A program made the translations under genes and the position numbers. Below the pieces are notes generated by a model. It saw only the letters and a program-made list of their open reading frames with translations. It was not told where the DNA came from and ran no database searches. A stretch of DNA of 64,000 bases from Panorpa germanica (lineage: Eukaryota > Arthropoda > Insecta > Mecoptera > Panorpidae), in NCBI GenBank assembly GCA_963678705.1, contig OY783209.1, positions 13,330,001 through 13,394,000 of the forward strand. The letters are read 5' to 3'. Every line of letters begins with the position of its first letter. Positions within the stretch are counted from its first letter, which is position 1. Shown here one piece after another: positions 53,830 to 64,000 of this stretch.

Positions 53830-54779
53830 GGCCTGCCTCACACTGCAAGCGTATTTAAGCGAATTTTGACCGGACGTATACACGCTACTACGCTTTACCT
53901 ATCAGAACCCTGTGAACGTAATTAACCTATCACACTACAAGTGACAAAGCCATAAAGATATAAAAATAGAGTGTGATAAGTGCCGAGTGTCCTATCTGTT
54001 CTTTTTACCCGAACCGCTGCTCCTGGCTTGGCTGATTGGCGGTGAGGTAGGTGGTACGCAGCCAAGCAGACGCAGTCCTCAGCTAGAAAGAGGCACAGAG
54101 GACTTTCGGCGGCTATCTCTCTCTTTACCTTTATCGCAGTATTGAGCCTCTTGCGCACTCTATTCCTATAGCCCTATGGACAAAGCCTTCCAAGTAAGGG
54201 CGTTATTTAATTTTTAATTTAATTTAGCGAATTTTAACCATACATATATGTTACAACGCTAAACGCCCTACCTTGTAAATGCAATCGGTCGTCTCAGGCT
54301 GAAGGGGAATTCAATAGTCTCTTTCATAACAGTGGTGTATCGATAAAAATTAAAGTAAAAGTTTGCCGTCATGATAAATTATGTGAGTACAAAACAATCT
54401 AGTCCAATACACAAATTTGACTTGATGATAAACGGGGCAACTGTCCTGGGCCTCGCACCCGAAGTAGAAAAAGTCATTTTATCACATTCATGCACCTCAG
54501 TTTATCATAATTATTATTTGTTGTCTTTGTGCTTGTTAACTTTTATAAATCTTCCAATATGAAATTTTACAACTTTACATCTAAAACTCTTCAATCATCA
54601 TCAAAAATACTGACTTTCAATTTACATACATTACACAAAAAGAGAGGCCTCGCGATAGGTAAGGATGTCACTGCTTGGCGTACTGTCGTATCAATACGTG
54701 GTATGTATGTATTATGACACAACCGATGCAAGGAACACAGAACTGCACGCTTAAATACGCTTGCAGTGTGCGACAGGCC
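53830..54779. mobile_element. Harbinger-like element O1 with nested K fragment
   Basis: Terminal repeats GGCCTGCCTCACACTGCAAG … CTTGCAGTGTGCGACAGGCC (~32 bases), perfect TAA duplication (53827-53829, 54780-54782). 950 bases; at ~54427-54640 it contains sequence homologous to the hAT K1 left half. No transposase. Confidence 0.85.
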
Positions 54780-55392
54780 TAACCCACATTTCGAGAACTA
54801 TTCACAAGCAATGAATTAATCTCAGACAACGATTCCCGCATCCTGTAGTCAACCGATTCTTCTATATCCGTACATGCACTGTCTTCCATTCATTTCCGGT
54901 CTACAGCTTGACATATATTTAAATCCTCAAGACTTACAATTAGAACAATACGTCTCATTGCGGCCGATTCCCCCTGAATAGCTATTTTGTTCCTTTGTTC
55001 TAACCCTCCAAAAGTTTCTTCAACTTGACATGAAGCTCCAGGCTGGAGCTGATGCTGGATAACGGATAACGGAATGCACCGACTAAGTCACCAAGAGAGA
55101 TTCTCATCTCCAGACTACATGAAAACTTTAGTAAAGCTATACGTCATACTCTGTGAGGAACGTCATACCTTTAAGTATTCGTTATAGTGTCAAACTACAG
55201 ACAAAATTAAAGCTTTGGAGTTTATCTTAGGGTGAACGTTCACTGGTGTGCGTTCACTGATTCGAATCGTATTCACTGATGGCAATAGTCAGAAATGCAC
55301 TTTTGCCGACGCCGTTATTCTAGTACACAGGAGTAACGTTATCAAGCGAAATGCTGTGAATACGCTAGCGTTCACACGTCGATTTATCTTAA
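54780..55392. other. Intergenic, no feature recognised
   Basis: Nothing supported. Confidence 0.45.
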
Positions 55393-56326
55393 GTCGGTGC
55401 CAAACGTTGGACGCTTGATACTTGGACGCATCGTGTAGTTAATACTGAAACTAAGTGTGTCCAATGTCATGTATCCAACGTTCCCGTTGGAAGAAGTTCG
55501 TTTTGATGTATAAACAAATTCATAAATTATTATTCTAGTCATTTTTCCAGTATTATCAATTGTAAATTTATTATGCTTATGCATCAATAGGTTATAATAA
55601 ATTTAAAAAATTTGATAAAAATTAAGAGATATTTTTTTGAGGTTCCTGTAATAAATTATATTAGGAATATAATGGACATTACTAGAGGATTAATAGCACA
55701 AATTCGGCACTTAGAAGGAAGGAAAATTGGTTGACATGGAAAATGCGGGTGGAACTTGTTCTGGAGTCTGTAGGCTTTGGAAGTTGTTAATTGGTCACAG
55801 ATAGAACCCAAGAATACAAATGAGGCAGACTATGAAAAAACCTATTGATGCATAAGCATAATTAATTTACAACTGACTAGAATAATAATTTATAAACTTG
55901 TTTATTGAAAAGCTTAAAAGTAAAGCTTAACACTAATTCTTTTCTAACATACTAGATGAACTATATACTAACTAGATAACGTTTTATCAATAACTTCAAC
56001 AGTTCGGGCTGTTGTCGGTCTTTTGACCCGCGTCTAAAGAGATTTTTCTACTCCCACCACACACTTGATCCACATGTCATGCACTGCTGAATCATCCAAC
56101 AAAGGAAGGTTTTATACTTGAAGATTTATTTATTTACTTGAAAGTTTTTGTTAAACAGTGTCAGTGTCAATAATATCAACAAATTAATAAAATAAATACA
56201 TCATTCGGATCAAACATTCGTTCCACCGTGTAGTAGGAAACTCGCTATGCCAATCTTCCAATATTTGACTCACACGTTGGAGGCAAGCATTTGAATCAAA
56301 CCTTCACCGCATTGTTTGGAGTCGGT
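55393..56326. mobile_element. MITE S2, interrupted by T
   Basis: Ends GTCGGTGCCAAACGTTGG … GCATTGTTTGGAGTCGG. It is the reverse-orientation sister of S1 in two blocks (55393-55500 and 56001-56326). Confidence 0.75.
55501..56000. mobile_element. Insertion T within S2
   Basis: 500 bases flanked by AGTTCG (55495-55500, 56001-56006), defined by comparison with uninterrupted S1. Inner inverted arms at ~55510-55595 and ~55840-55912 share ATAAATTATTATTCTAGTCA and ATGCTTATGCATCAATAGG. Class unknown. Confidence 0.7.
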
Positions 56327-56592
56327 TTTAAACAGATTCGTTGAATGCGGTACTGATTTCGAGACCAGCAGATAGACAATAGAATGGGACGAAGACCTTG
56401 TCTTATATGTTGCCAAAAAAGAAAAGGAATAGAAAGAAACGTACACGTCTCCAAAAGTTACTTTATCAAGCAACGCTATCAGTGAAAGCAATTTACAATA
56501 ACTGTCTGTATGACTAGTCATAGAAATATTTAACATCCAATTGGCACGACGCATTCAATGCATGCGGTGCGGATCTTTGAACGTAACCTTTA

Positions 56593-56951
56593 GGCCGTCC
56601 GCACATGAGTCGACTGATTGCAAACCTTAGCCCCAAATCTGCCCGAACCGAATGAGAATGGAATTGTGTTGTTAGTGAGAGAAAGCATAGGGCTCCAATG
56701 AACTGATTTGAAATTGGTTTTGAGCAACTGCGTTTCTAGGTCGCAGGGCAATTACGTTGCATGCTTCTGATATTGAACATCATGAGCAGAGATGTTTACA
56801 AATACTATTCAAAAGTATTTAAATACACACATACAAACACCTCCCCATACGACACAGTAAAATCCCCTATTATACCCCAATTCTATAGAGTCACGAAACA
56901 CGGCTGGACATGGCTCGAGTTTGCAGTCAATCGACCCGTGTGGGAACGCCC
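56593..56951. mobile_element. Harbinger-like MITE B4
   Basis: 359 bases; GGCCGTCCGCACATGAGTCG … CGACCCGTGTGGGAACGCCC; perfect TTA duplication (56590-56592, 56952-56954). Confidence 0.88.
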
Positions 56952-56954
56952 TTA

Positions 56955-57914
56955 AACCACCCGCTATTATTATGAATTGGTTTAACTATACGACCGCCTC
57001 TTCTCCCACTGATTAGAGGTCATCCATTAATTACTCCGCGGACAAAGGAGAAGATGAAGGGTTTTACAAAAGTGTCAAAAGAGTCATAAGTCTCGTGACG
57101 TCACATTTAATCTAAAAGTCTACATAAAAAAGAAAGAAAAAACAATACCAAAAAGATAATAAGATTAAAAAATATTTTTTCCAAATGAGTAACGTAACAA
57201 CTTGAAGGAGGAAGTTCACATTTGTGACAAGATGGACGAATTCAACCACAACTTCCAGCGATCCTGTCCGTGCCGATTAATATCCTGTCCGTCAGATCAC
57301 CGTTTATCTTTGATCTCTCGTGATGCAACCTGAATAATTCGATTAGTCATGTGACGGTGGCTTTGAAGGGGTCTCAGTTAGGTTCATGTTACTGTCTGCA
57401 GTTAATTACCCCTCCACACCGCCCCTCTCGTCGTTACTTCATATATTACAGCGATTTCCGATACAATCATAAGCCTTTGTTTCATTTCCCATTTCCACGT
57501 TTTCCGTTTTCCTGTCTAGCGCTATAGAGTACTCGCCATGTCCCTTAGGGGCTGATTCTGATAACGCCAGAACAACCCCTGAACCACTGCGAGTCGGGGA
57601 TCTGATTTGATTGGAAGGGTTTTATTGATACATATTAATTAGTGGGGATTACGTTATCAGTAATTAAATTTGATTTTTATTGCGTTATGCGAGTTGATAA
57701 TTTGATAAATTGGAAAATAAAAGTGCTATAGATAGTCTATCAATAATTCTGTATTTTAAATCGAATAAAAAGTAATTAATTGTCGAAGTAATTGAAACCG
57801 TTGTATTTAAGTATTAACTAAACTCTTAAAATAATGGCCGACTCTTAGCGTCATAAAGAAAGGAAAGTTACGGTAGTTTGACTTCTATCGAAATTTTCAG
57901 CCTTAAGATCTGGA
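56955..57914. other. Intergenic, no feature recognised
   Basis: Includes a CRE-like CTCGTGACGTCACATT at 57093-57108. No gene or defined repeat. Confidence 0.4.
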
Positions 57915-58613
57915 TCAATCAATATCTTTCTAAATGTCAATTATTACCCAAATGTTAGTGTATCCTATGGGCTTGTTGGATTTCATGAAAGTTCTTTACG
58001 TTTTTAGTGATCAATCAAAGAAACCATTATCGATTTTTGTGGTAATGGCAGTCATTGTTAACGTGTAAAAGCGGTCACTGAATCTATGCGAATATTGTGA
58101 GAGCAAAGGGAAAGTTTTTAGGCGTCTTGATCTGAAGGTACTTTTCATAGTCCAAATATACAAATAATAATAATTTGTTTGGTTTTTTGTATAAGAAATG
58201 AATGTTTTGGTTAGTTTTGGTTCAAATATGAAAAATAAAGAACATGTATGGTTAAAATAAAAAATAAACTTATTTTAAAATTAGTTTATAAGTAAAGCTG
58301 TGTTAGTTTACTACCTTAACATATCTTAACACCATTTGTAACATTATGGAATGCAATAAAGTATTAAGGATTGAGCAATTTCGAATGAACAGTAAGACCT
58401 CAATAGTTGACTGCCATTACCAGCAGTTTACAGGTTTTAAAAAACGATAGAAAAACAACAAACGCTTAATAGATTGATAATGTGTATCGTATTTATCGAA
58501 AGTCCGCTAAATAAGCCATGTAAAAAGTCAGTTACTTTTACCCTAAATTCTTAAAATAAGAAAATATTTCGATTACTGCTTAAGTGACCGCCATTCCCCC
58601 ATCTTCCCCTAAT
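57915..58613. mobile_element. MITE P2 (left end lost)
   Basis: Homologous to P1 from ATCAATATCTTTCTAAATG to the end CCCCCATCTTCCCCTAA, retaining ~480 internal bases absent from P1. Confidence 0.7.
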
Positions 58614-59212
58614 GGGTTGTCCAAATGTAATACCGTACGGATATGTCGATTATTCCGTTCAAAAGTGAAATTTGAGTTGAATATGCAGTTATATATAAAA
58701 TTGTACCAATACTCACATAACTCATTGTAGCAACCAAACAAAACTAAAAACTCAATATTCTGAGACGTCTCACTAATGTGTAGAAACAGAGACTCGTGTT
58801 CAGTTTATCCAACTACTTGCTTTGAGTACATTCTTAAAAACCAATAATCATGCGTAACATTTTGTACTTAATATCGGAATATACTGTTTCCAACGACTCG
58901 TAGTTCGCAGTCAGTGCAGTTGAAGTGAGTTTAGACCTTATCTCGAAATCTCCATCCTTCCCTACCACACAACGCGGGACGGGGTGACTTCAGGCGTGTA
59001 CGTTCTACAATTTAGAACATTCTAAATGATTTAGTATCCAGGGAAGGTTAACATGAATTGGTTTGTGAATTTACTTCATTTACACATAAAGGAAACCTCA
59101 AAGAGAAAAGGATCGTTTCACTGTCACAGAAAAATATATTTTCTCAATCATTAATAACTTGCAGAAGTAGCTAGTGCCAACATTTGAGTCAAAATGTTTA
59201 TAATTATATAAA
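58614..59212. other. Intergenic, no feature recognised
   Basis: Nothing supported. Confidence 0.45.
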
Positions 59213-59590
59213 ACATTTTAGGAATTATAAATTTTTATTCACACTTATGTGTTGCTTCTAAAATCAAAGACTTTTATTTTAGTAATTTACATACACATTA
59301 TAATAATTACACTGTTTAACTTAAATCATACTATCATACCTGAAATCAAAGAAACGACATTTAAAGTCTATTATTTAAATTGTCAATTCCTTTCATCTAA
59401 TTATATAACAACTTAACATTATGCACAGTGAGTTCTCTGGAACCTAAATATCAACTGTGTTGGCCGTTGGCTAATACATACCGTTACCTCATCTGACCAG
59501 AATGCAGTTGTAATATCTCTGGTCAGCGTTTCCAACTAAAGAAATATAATTTCTTTACAACTATAAAAAATATATAAAAGAAATATCGGT
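59213..59590 (-). repeat. Interspersed repeat C4 (reverse orientation)
   Basis: Full family C copy on the minus strand, uninterrupted at both the A4 and B2 insertion points. Confidence 0.72.
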
Positions 59591-60080
59591 CTTGATCATT
59601 GTACACCCAATAATTTGAAAATGATGTGGAAGAGGATAGGGGGTCATGGTAAAAACTACGTTGGACTACATAAAGGGAGGGAAGGGTACATGGTTTATAA
59701 GGAAAGTGAACGACTACACTTTTAATGAACTTAAGACATGGTTCATAAGTCTATTCTATCAGATTTAAAAAAAAAAATTGTCATTCCAAACTCTAAATAC
59801 GAATGTGGTGAAGAGGAGACAAATCCTGACCACATTCTGTGGCAATGTAAAAATACAGCAATGGCAAGAAATGGACTCCAAAGGGCGGTGCTACAGACTT
59901 CGCAGACGCTTCCTGTTAACACCGCCTTTTTGATTGAGAAACCGAAATTTATAGCTGCAGTAGCCATGAATAGATCATTCTTGTTATCTGGATATAACGT
60001 ATAAGAAGAAGCAGAACAATATTAGGGGCGATAAAAGGCTACGTGCCTAGGAAGCCCGAGAAACTATATTGAAAAAAAAA
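59591..60080 (+). pseudogene. Non-LTR retrotransposon C-terminal fragment
   Basis: The frame 59738-60004 carries YECGEEETNPDHILWQC, the C-x-CG-EE…H…C-type knuckle (first Cys lost) found at the C-terminus of Jockey/R1-type ORF2. It ends with an A-run at 60074-60083. Probably 5' truncated. Confidence 0.65.
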
Positions 60081-60089
60081 AACTATTTT

Positions 60090-60845
60090 TTTAATTTGAA
60101 TGTTACTTCAGATGTTACATCATAGAAGTACAAGCTATCCTAGACGAGATTCAAGATTGGCGAAAGAAGTGACGAACTAAAGCGAGATGAAGTCAACTCA
60201 CGTTAGATTTACCTTCTGTAGAAACACATGTTCTTTTGTACGTTTAAATGAACAAATTATAGCATGTGAAGAGGCTAAGTATCTAGGCATGCATTTAGAT
60301 CAGCGCCTAACCTGGAAAAAGCACATCATGGAAAAACATAAGCAGTTACATCTTAAGTGCAGAAAGTTACACTGGCTCATTGGACGTAAATCGCATTTAT
60401 CCAATTACAGCAAACTAATTATTTATCAAACGATACTGAAACCTGTCTGGACTTACAGCATTGAACTCTTTGGAACATCTAGTGTTTCAAACCTAGAAGT
60501 ACTAGAAAGATTCCAGTCAAGGACAGTAAGAACCATCATGGATATCCCATGGTTCATAAGCAACAAATTCATCAACCATGACTTCGCCATTACAACTGTG
60601 AAAGACGAAATTAACAAATTCAGCCAAAGATACCAGCAGCGACTAAACAATCATCCAAACTATCTAGCTGTGAATTTACTAGATAAACATACGTCTGACT
60701 TTAAAAGACAAAAAAGACAGTCATATATAGCCATCACTGGACGACTGTTTCTTATCTAGGTTAATCTTCATTTTTAGCATAGGTACTTATTGTAACAGAT
60801 TGTAACGTGGTATATTATTACAAAATTAAAAAAATTAAAAGAAAT
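60090..60845 (+). pseudogene. Jockey-type retrotransposon ORF2 C-terminal fragment
   Basis: The 190-codon frame 60187-60759 shows KYLGMHLDQRLTWKKHI, KLIIYQTILKPVWTYSIELF and the RFQSRTVRTI region: the thumb and C-terminal part of a Jockey reverse transcriptase. The upstream piece (ILDEIQDWRKK, then a stop and frame change at 60168-60186) shows decay. Ends in an AAATTAAAA-type tail with a short 3' UTR. No catalytic YxDD is present. Confidence 0.88.
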
Positions 60846-61345
60846 TGAATTTGACTTGACTTTAAATATAAAGTGGCTTCCGTTTCCCACTTCTGATGTC
60901 GAGTTTTCTACTACAAGTTTGTGTTGTAAAATACATCGTTAAATATTTACAACTGGCTCTATATAAAATATATTTGTCGTATGTTTTACACGACTGTACA
61001 ATTCCGACATTTTTATGAGTTCCTTACTTTTTTTCCTTTATGTATGTCTCTCCGCACAAAGCCTCCTCCATAGCCTCGGTAGGCACTAGGACTCGGTAGG
61101 CAGGGTATCTTCATGTCCTGGAGGGATTCTTTATTATAACGACTCATGGAGATACTTCTGATCAATAATATGGACTATTACTTTGTTTTCCTAGAATATG
61201 ATGACTTCAGTTAGTAACAGCTTAATTTTTTTAGCAAACACGAATACACTGAAGCCGACTACTTGTGACATCCAACTTTTTCAGTGGGATGTAGTAGCGC
61301 TAGCATCCTTTCTATTTCTATTTTAATGTTTATCAATACACCATT
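60846..61345. other. Intergenic, no feature recognised
   Basis: Nothing supported. Confidence 0.45.
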
Positions 61346-61995
61346 CCCAGTAAACAATTTGGTAGTGTCCCTTTTGTGACGTTTCTATCACTATTAACTT
61401 CAATGGGCTTGTGTCCTCATTTTTTAGTGGTCGATTTTTCAATTGTTGATTGAAATTGATGTTAATAAATGTGTATTGGCGTGTCTATTTTATTAGATAT
61501 CTAAATGTTGACGGAAATATAGCAATTTCCAATTTGAAATGTAGTTTTAGTGCTAGAAATGGTCGGCCATTTGTATTACGTGATATGCATTGTATACGTC
61601 AGTTATTTAGCAGATATTTATGAGCTGTAAGGTTGGTAACCAGTAAACTTGTTAGAGTTCTGTCAAGAATATATCTCTTTTACGCTCTGTTGTAAAAAAG
61701 AGATAGCAACTAGCGGTTGTGAGGTGATATGCATTTGGAATGTTGTATAACATTGAATCCCTTTAATAAATAAAGAGACAAATATAAAGAGTTATTAAAA
61801 AATAATTGAACATTTGAGGTTCTAGTAACCTACTTTATCAATATATAGTACACTTTTATAGAAATTAAGACACTTTTATAAGAAATTACGGCATAATAGA
61901 CTGTAAGAAACTGAACTGTAAATGAACTCTTTCATGACAAAAAAATTCAAGCGCATCTTCAATATGATGGCGAAGTGATTCCAAAATGTTTACTC
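61346..61995. mobile_element. MITE F4, interrupted by A5
   Basis: Left end CCCAGTAAACAATTTGGTAG at 61346, right end TGATTCCAAAATGTTTACT at ~61990; A5 occupies 61402-61872. Confidence 0.7.
61402..61872. mobile_element. Family A MITE, copy A5 (nested in F4, deleted)
   Basis: AATGGGCTTGTGTCCTCA start. An internal deletion joins ACGTCAGTTATTTAG to CAGATATTTATGAGC, and the right terminal repeat is lost after GAAATTAAGACA. Confidence 0.82.
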
Positions 61996-62616
61996 TATTG
62001 TTTCAAAGAAGTATTTGATAAAAGTGCCGCTTTACTTTTCAACGGGTGTTGTACGAATTGGTAGTATCAAGAGAAGGCGGCAATTTGATCAACGTACGTA
62101 TGAACTAAGGATTATTTCACAACCATGATATCGAATGCTGCAAGTAGTCGGTTCCAGAATTATGAAGCCCTAAGAGAAGGCGCCCCTGACCACCTCAGTT
62201 ACTCATCTCGTATTTTTCTTATTATTGTTTTTGCTTTGAAGTTTTCCTAATATTCTTTCGTAAGTTTTAATTACTTAACACACTTTCTTTGTACGCTGAA
62301 AAATAATTATAAAACAAAAGAAAATATAATTTTTCTCATTTATTAATGAAAATATTTACAAAAAATAAAATAGGTTATAAAACATATTTTAAAACATTTC
62401 AGATAATTAAAAATAAAAAAAGAAGAAATGAAAAAAAATCACTTTAAAACAAGTGGAAGTTGGTTTTAGAATGACATAAGCACCATCTACCGAGCTCTTC
62501 AGTAACTAACACTCTTAACCTTTAAAAGAATAAGATCATCGAAGTCTATCATCTGCTATCATCATTGACATCGATAAGATGCATCCTCCTCGTCGGTTCT
62601 CGTCGGTGCTCGTCGG
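61996..62616. other. Putative 3' UTR side of the 62617-62698 exon; otherwise nothing
   Basis: Contains a minus-strand AATAAA (62344-62339) and three copies of CTCGTCGGT around 62588-62616. No other feature. Confidence 0.35.
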
Positions 62617-62698
62617 TTAGTAGATCGCCTGGCCGGGCTCTGCCACTCTGGCAACGACATCAGACCAAAAAGTTCCGTAGTCCTTGAGAACAGTTCCC
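62617..62698 (-). CDS. Probable last exon of an unidentified minus-strand gene
   Basis: On the minus strand a good acceptor (T/C-rich tract, then CACCAG at 62701-62699) is followed by 26 codons and TAA at 62619-62617. The peptide reads GTVLKDYGTFWSDVVARVAE then PGQAIY; its balanced composition and high GC stand out from the AT-rich flanks. An AATAAA on the same strand at 62344-62339 could end the mRNA. The other frames lack a similar protein-like reading. I do not recognise the protein; upstream exons would lie beyond the right edge, since 62930-64000 is repeats. Confidence 0.5.
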
Positions 62699-62933
62699 CT
62701 GGTGGCGGAAACAGAAAACAGTATTAACATGAATTCGTTTTATTTGATTTTATTATAATATCGAATTACTGAGAGGACGACAAGATAGGTTTAGGGAATT
62801 TAAAGCCCGGGGTTCAAGGCTTTGATGTCAAAAGTAATTGACAGGTAAATATTATGCTCGGATTGATAGGGAAATATGATCTTAGATATCAGATAAATGG
62901 TCTCCCTTTTCTATCGAACCTTAAGGGCGTCCG

Positions 62934-63060
62934 CACATGAGGCGACTGATTGTAAACCTTAGCCCCAAATCTGCCCGAACCGAATGAAAATGGAACTGTG
63001 TTGTTAGTGAGAGAACGAGCGTCTATACGAGTGAGAGAAAACACTTGGCACGGCCGGTGT
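62934..63060. mobile_element. Family B MITE, left end only (B5)
   Basis: GGGCGTCCGCACATGAGGCG start after TTA; matches B3/B4 for ~125 bases, then is cut by N3. Confidence 0.75.
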
Positions 63061-63162
63061 ATATGCCGGTTTTCCATCAAAGAGACGGTTTTGTATTAAA
63101 AACACAAGAAAAACATGTTTCGTTATATTGTAATACAGTTTTCTGAAAACAGTCTGTTCACA
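63061..63162. mobile_element. Family N fragment (N3)
   Basis: ATGCCGGTTTTCCATCAAAG…, followed by GAAAACAGTCTGTTCACA as in N1. Right end absent. Confidence 0.55.
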
Positions 63163-63811
63163 TGGAACAACATTGAATGGCGACAGAGAAGAAGAGAAGA
63201 AGGCACAAGTGTGGAAGAGGAGCTAAGAAGAAGATACAGAGAGATACAACAACAGCAAAGAATGGAAAAAATTGAGAAGGGCAAGAATAACAAAAGATAT
63301 AAAAAAATTTGGGAAAAAGAGATAGGCACAATACTTAAGAGAAAAAGACATAAAAAAACATAAGAAGGACTTAGATTTGGAAACGAGGAGAAAGGAAACA
63401 GATACTGAGCAAATAGCGAGGAAAGAATGTGTAGAGTGTGCGGAACGGAGATAGAAACATTGGAGCACACTAAGTTATCATGTGAGAAAAAGGTAATAAG
63501 CGAAAAGAATATTGGGCAGTTTAAAGGAAGGCTGTGAAGTGAATAGGTGGATGGCAGAGATAGAGAAAAGTAACGAGGAAAGAGAACGAATGGCAGAGTA
63601 GAAACAGGAGGGAGTTTTAGTAGTTTTGTTTTTATTTATATAAGAATGATTTTTATATTTTTTTTCGTTTAGAAGGAGTGAGAATGTTTAGATTTAATAA
63701 GGATCAAAATTGAATTAAGCACAATGATATGTAAATAAATGAGTTAAGGCACAAGAATATAGTGCCAAATGGCAAAAACATTAAAAATAAAATAATAATA
63801 ATAATAAGTAC
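63163..63811 (+). mobile_element. Non-LTR retrotransposon 3' fragment (LINE copy 2)
   Basis: Same family as 24729-25380: EEELRRRYREIQQQQRMEKI, then RKECVECAERR-like broken frames and CRVCGTEIETLEHTKLSC (63430-63483), the C-terminal C-x2-C…H…C knuckle of ORF2. The 3' UTR ends in an (AAT)n tail (63787-63808), typical of target-primed insertion. Confidence 0.82.
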
Positions 63812-63947
63812 TGACGACATTGGGATAAATGGAGAATTGAGATCCTCCGTTCACAACTTTACAAGAATGTCAAGTACTGATTTTGAACTGTTAATTAATT
63901 TGGTAGGACCTAAAATCGCCAAGAAAAATACCATATCCAAAATATAA
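63812..63947 (+). pseudogene. Harbinger (HARBI1-like) transposase N-terminal fragment
   Basis: The frame gives GELRSSVHNFTRMSSTDFEL and LINLVGPKIAKKNT. The F…M…DFE-x-L…GP-x-I-x-K-x-D/NT pattern starts many insect Harbinger transposases. After the TAA at 63945 a frame change seems to follow. The DDE region, if any, would be beyond the right edge; the start is buried behind the LINE tail. Confidence 0.72.
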
Positions 63948-64000
63948 TTGAACCAAATAAGCCAAATGATAAACAACAACTGACAAGCGCAAATATTCGC

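Noticed and set aside
63123..63470. 115-codon Ser/Phe/Leu-rich minus frame
   Set aside because: Antisense shadow of the Lys/Glu/Arg-rich LINE ORF2 C-terminus on +.
1..64000. tRNA, rRNA or snRNA genes
   Set aside because: I looked for A/B-box-type and conserved rRNA motifs by eye and found none convincing; a tRNAscan-SE/Infernal run would be decisive.

Overview
This is AT-rich, intron-containing animal DNA, almost certainly from an insect. The evidence is a multi-exon ABCC gene of the insect MRP4/lethal(2)03659 type, a membrane protein with paired EB-like cysteine modules, and a dense set of insect-style transposons. I cannot fix the order from sequence alone. I see no bacterial operons, CRISPR array, rRNA or convincing tRNA.

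Host genes. (1) An ABCC transporter on + (570-6171) has 15 exons that join in frame to 1312 residues plus stop. Only the extreme N-terminus lies off the left edge. (2) A five-exon gene on - (38741 down to 6285) encodes a 205-residue single-pass membrane protein: signal peptide, two six-cysteine EB-like modules (one per exon), one transmembrane helix and a short acidic tail. Its 618-base CDS is spread over 32.5 kb because introns 1 (24 kb) and 2 (7 kb) are filled with transposons. Genes 1 and 2 converge tail to tail with only 113 bases between their stop codons. (3) A probable last exon of another - strand gene lies at 62617-62698; the rest is off the right edge.

Repeats. Most of the rest is a nested transposon landscape. 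I could assign several families from target-site duplications (TSDs) visible here. hAT-like elements with 8-bp TSDs are E1, E2, K1, L1, M1 and Q1. Harbinger-like MITEs with TTA/TAA TSDs are B1-B6 and O1. There is a piggyBac relic bounded by TTAA (R1) and TTAA-flanked MITEs (D1, D2). A MITE with an AT duplication in AATT is family A (at least seven copies), and a TA-duplicating MITE is G2. Helitron-like elements are I1, H1 and H2. P/THAP-related foldback elements are V1 and V2. There are five non-LTR retrotransposon 3' fragments and a Harbinger transposase scrap at the right edge. Letter names are local to this report.

Because several families occur both intact and interrupted, the window contains its own empty-site controls: A4 in C2, G2 in H1, T in S2, a LINE in V1, and B2 in C1. 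These give a relative insertion order. The most unusual structures are two Helitron-like 3' ends that each abut the same ~190-bp sequence, a hAT element carrying a 25-26-bp minisatellite, and the convergent gene pair whose 3' ends probably overlap. No new defence or metabolic system was found.
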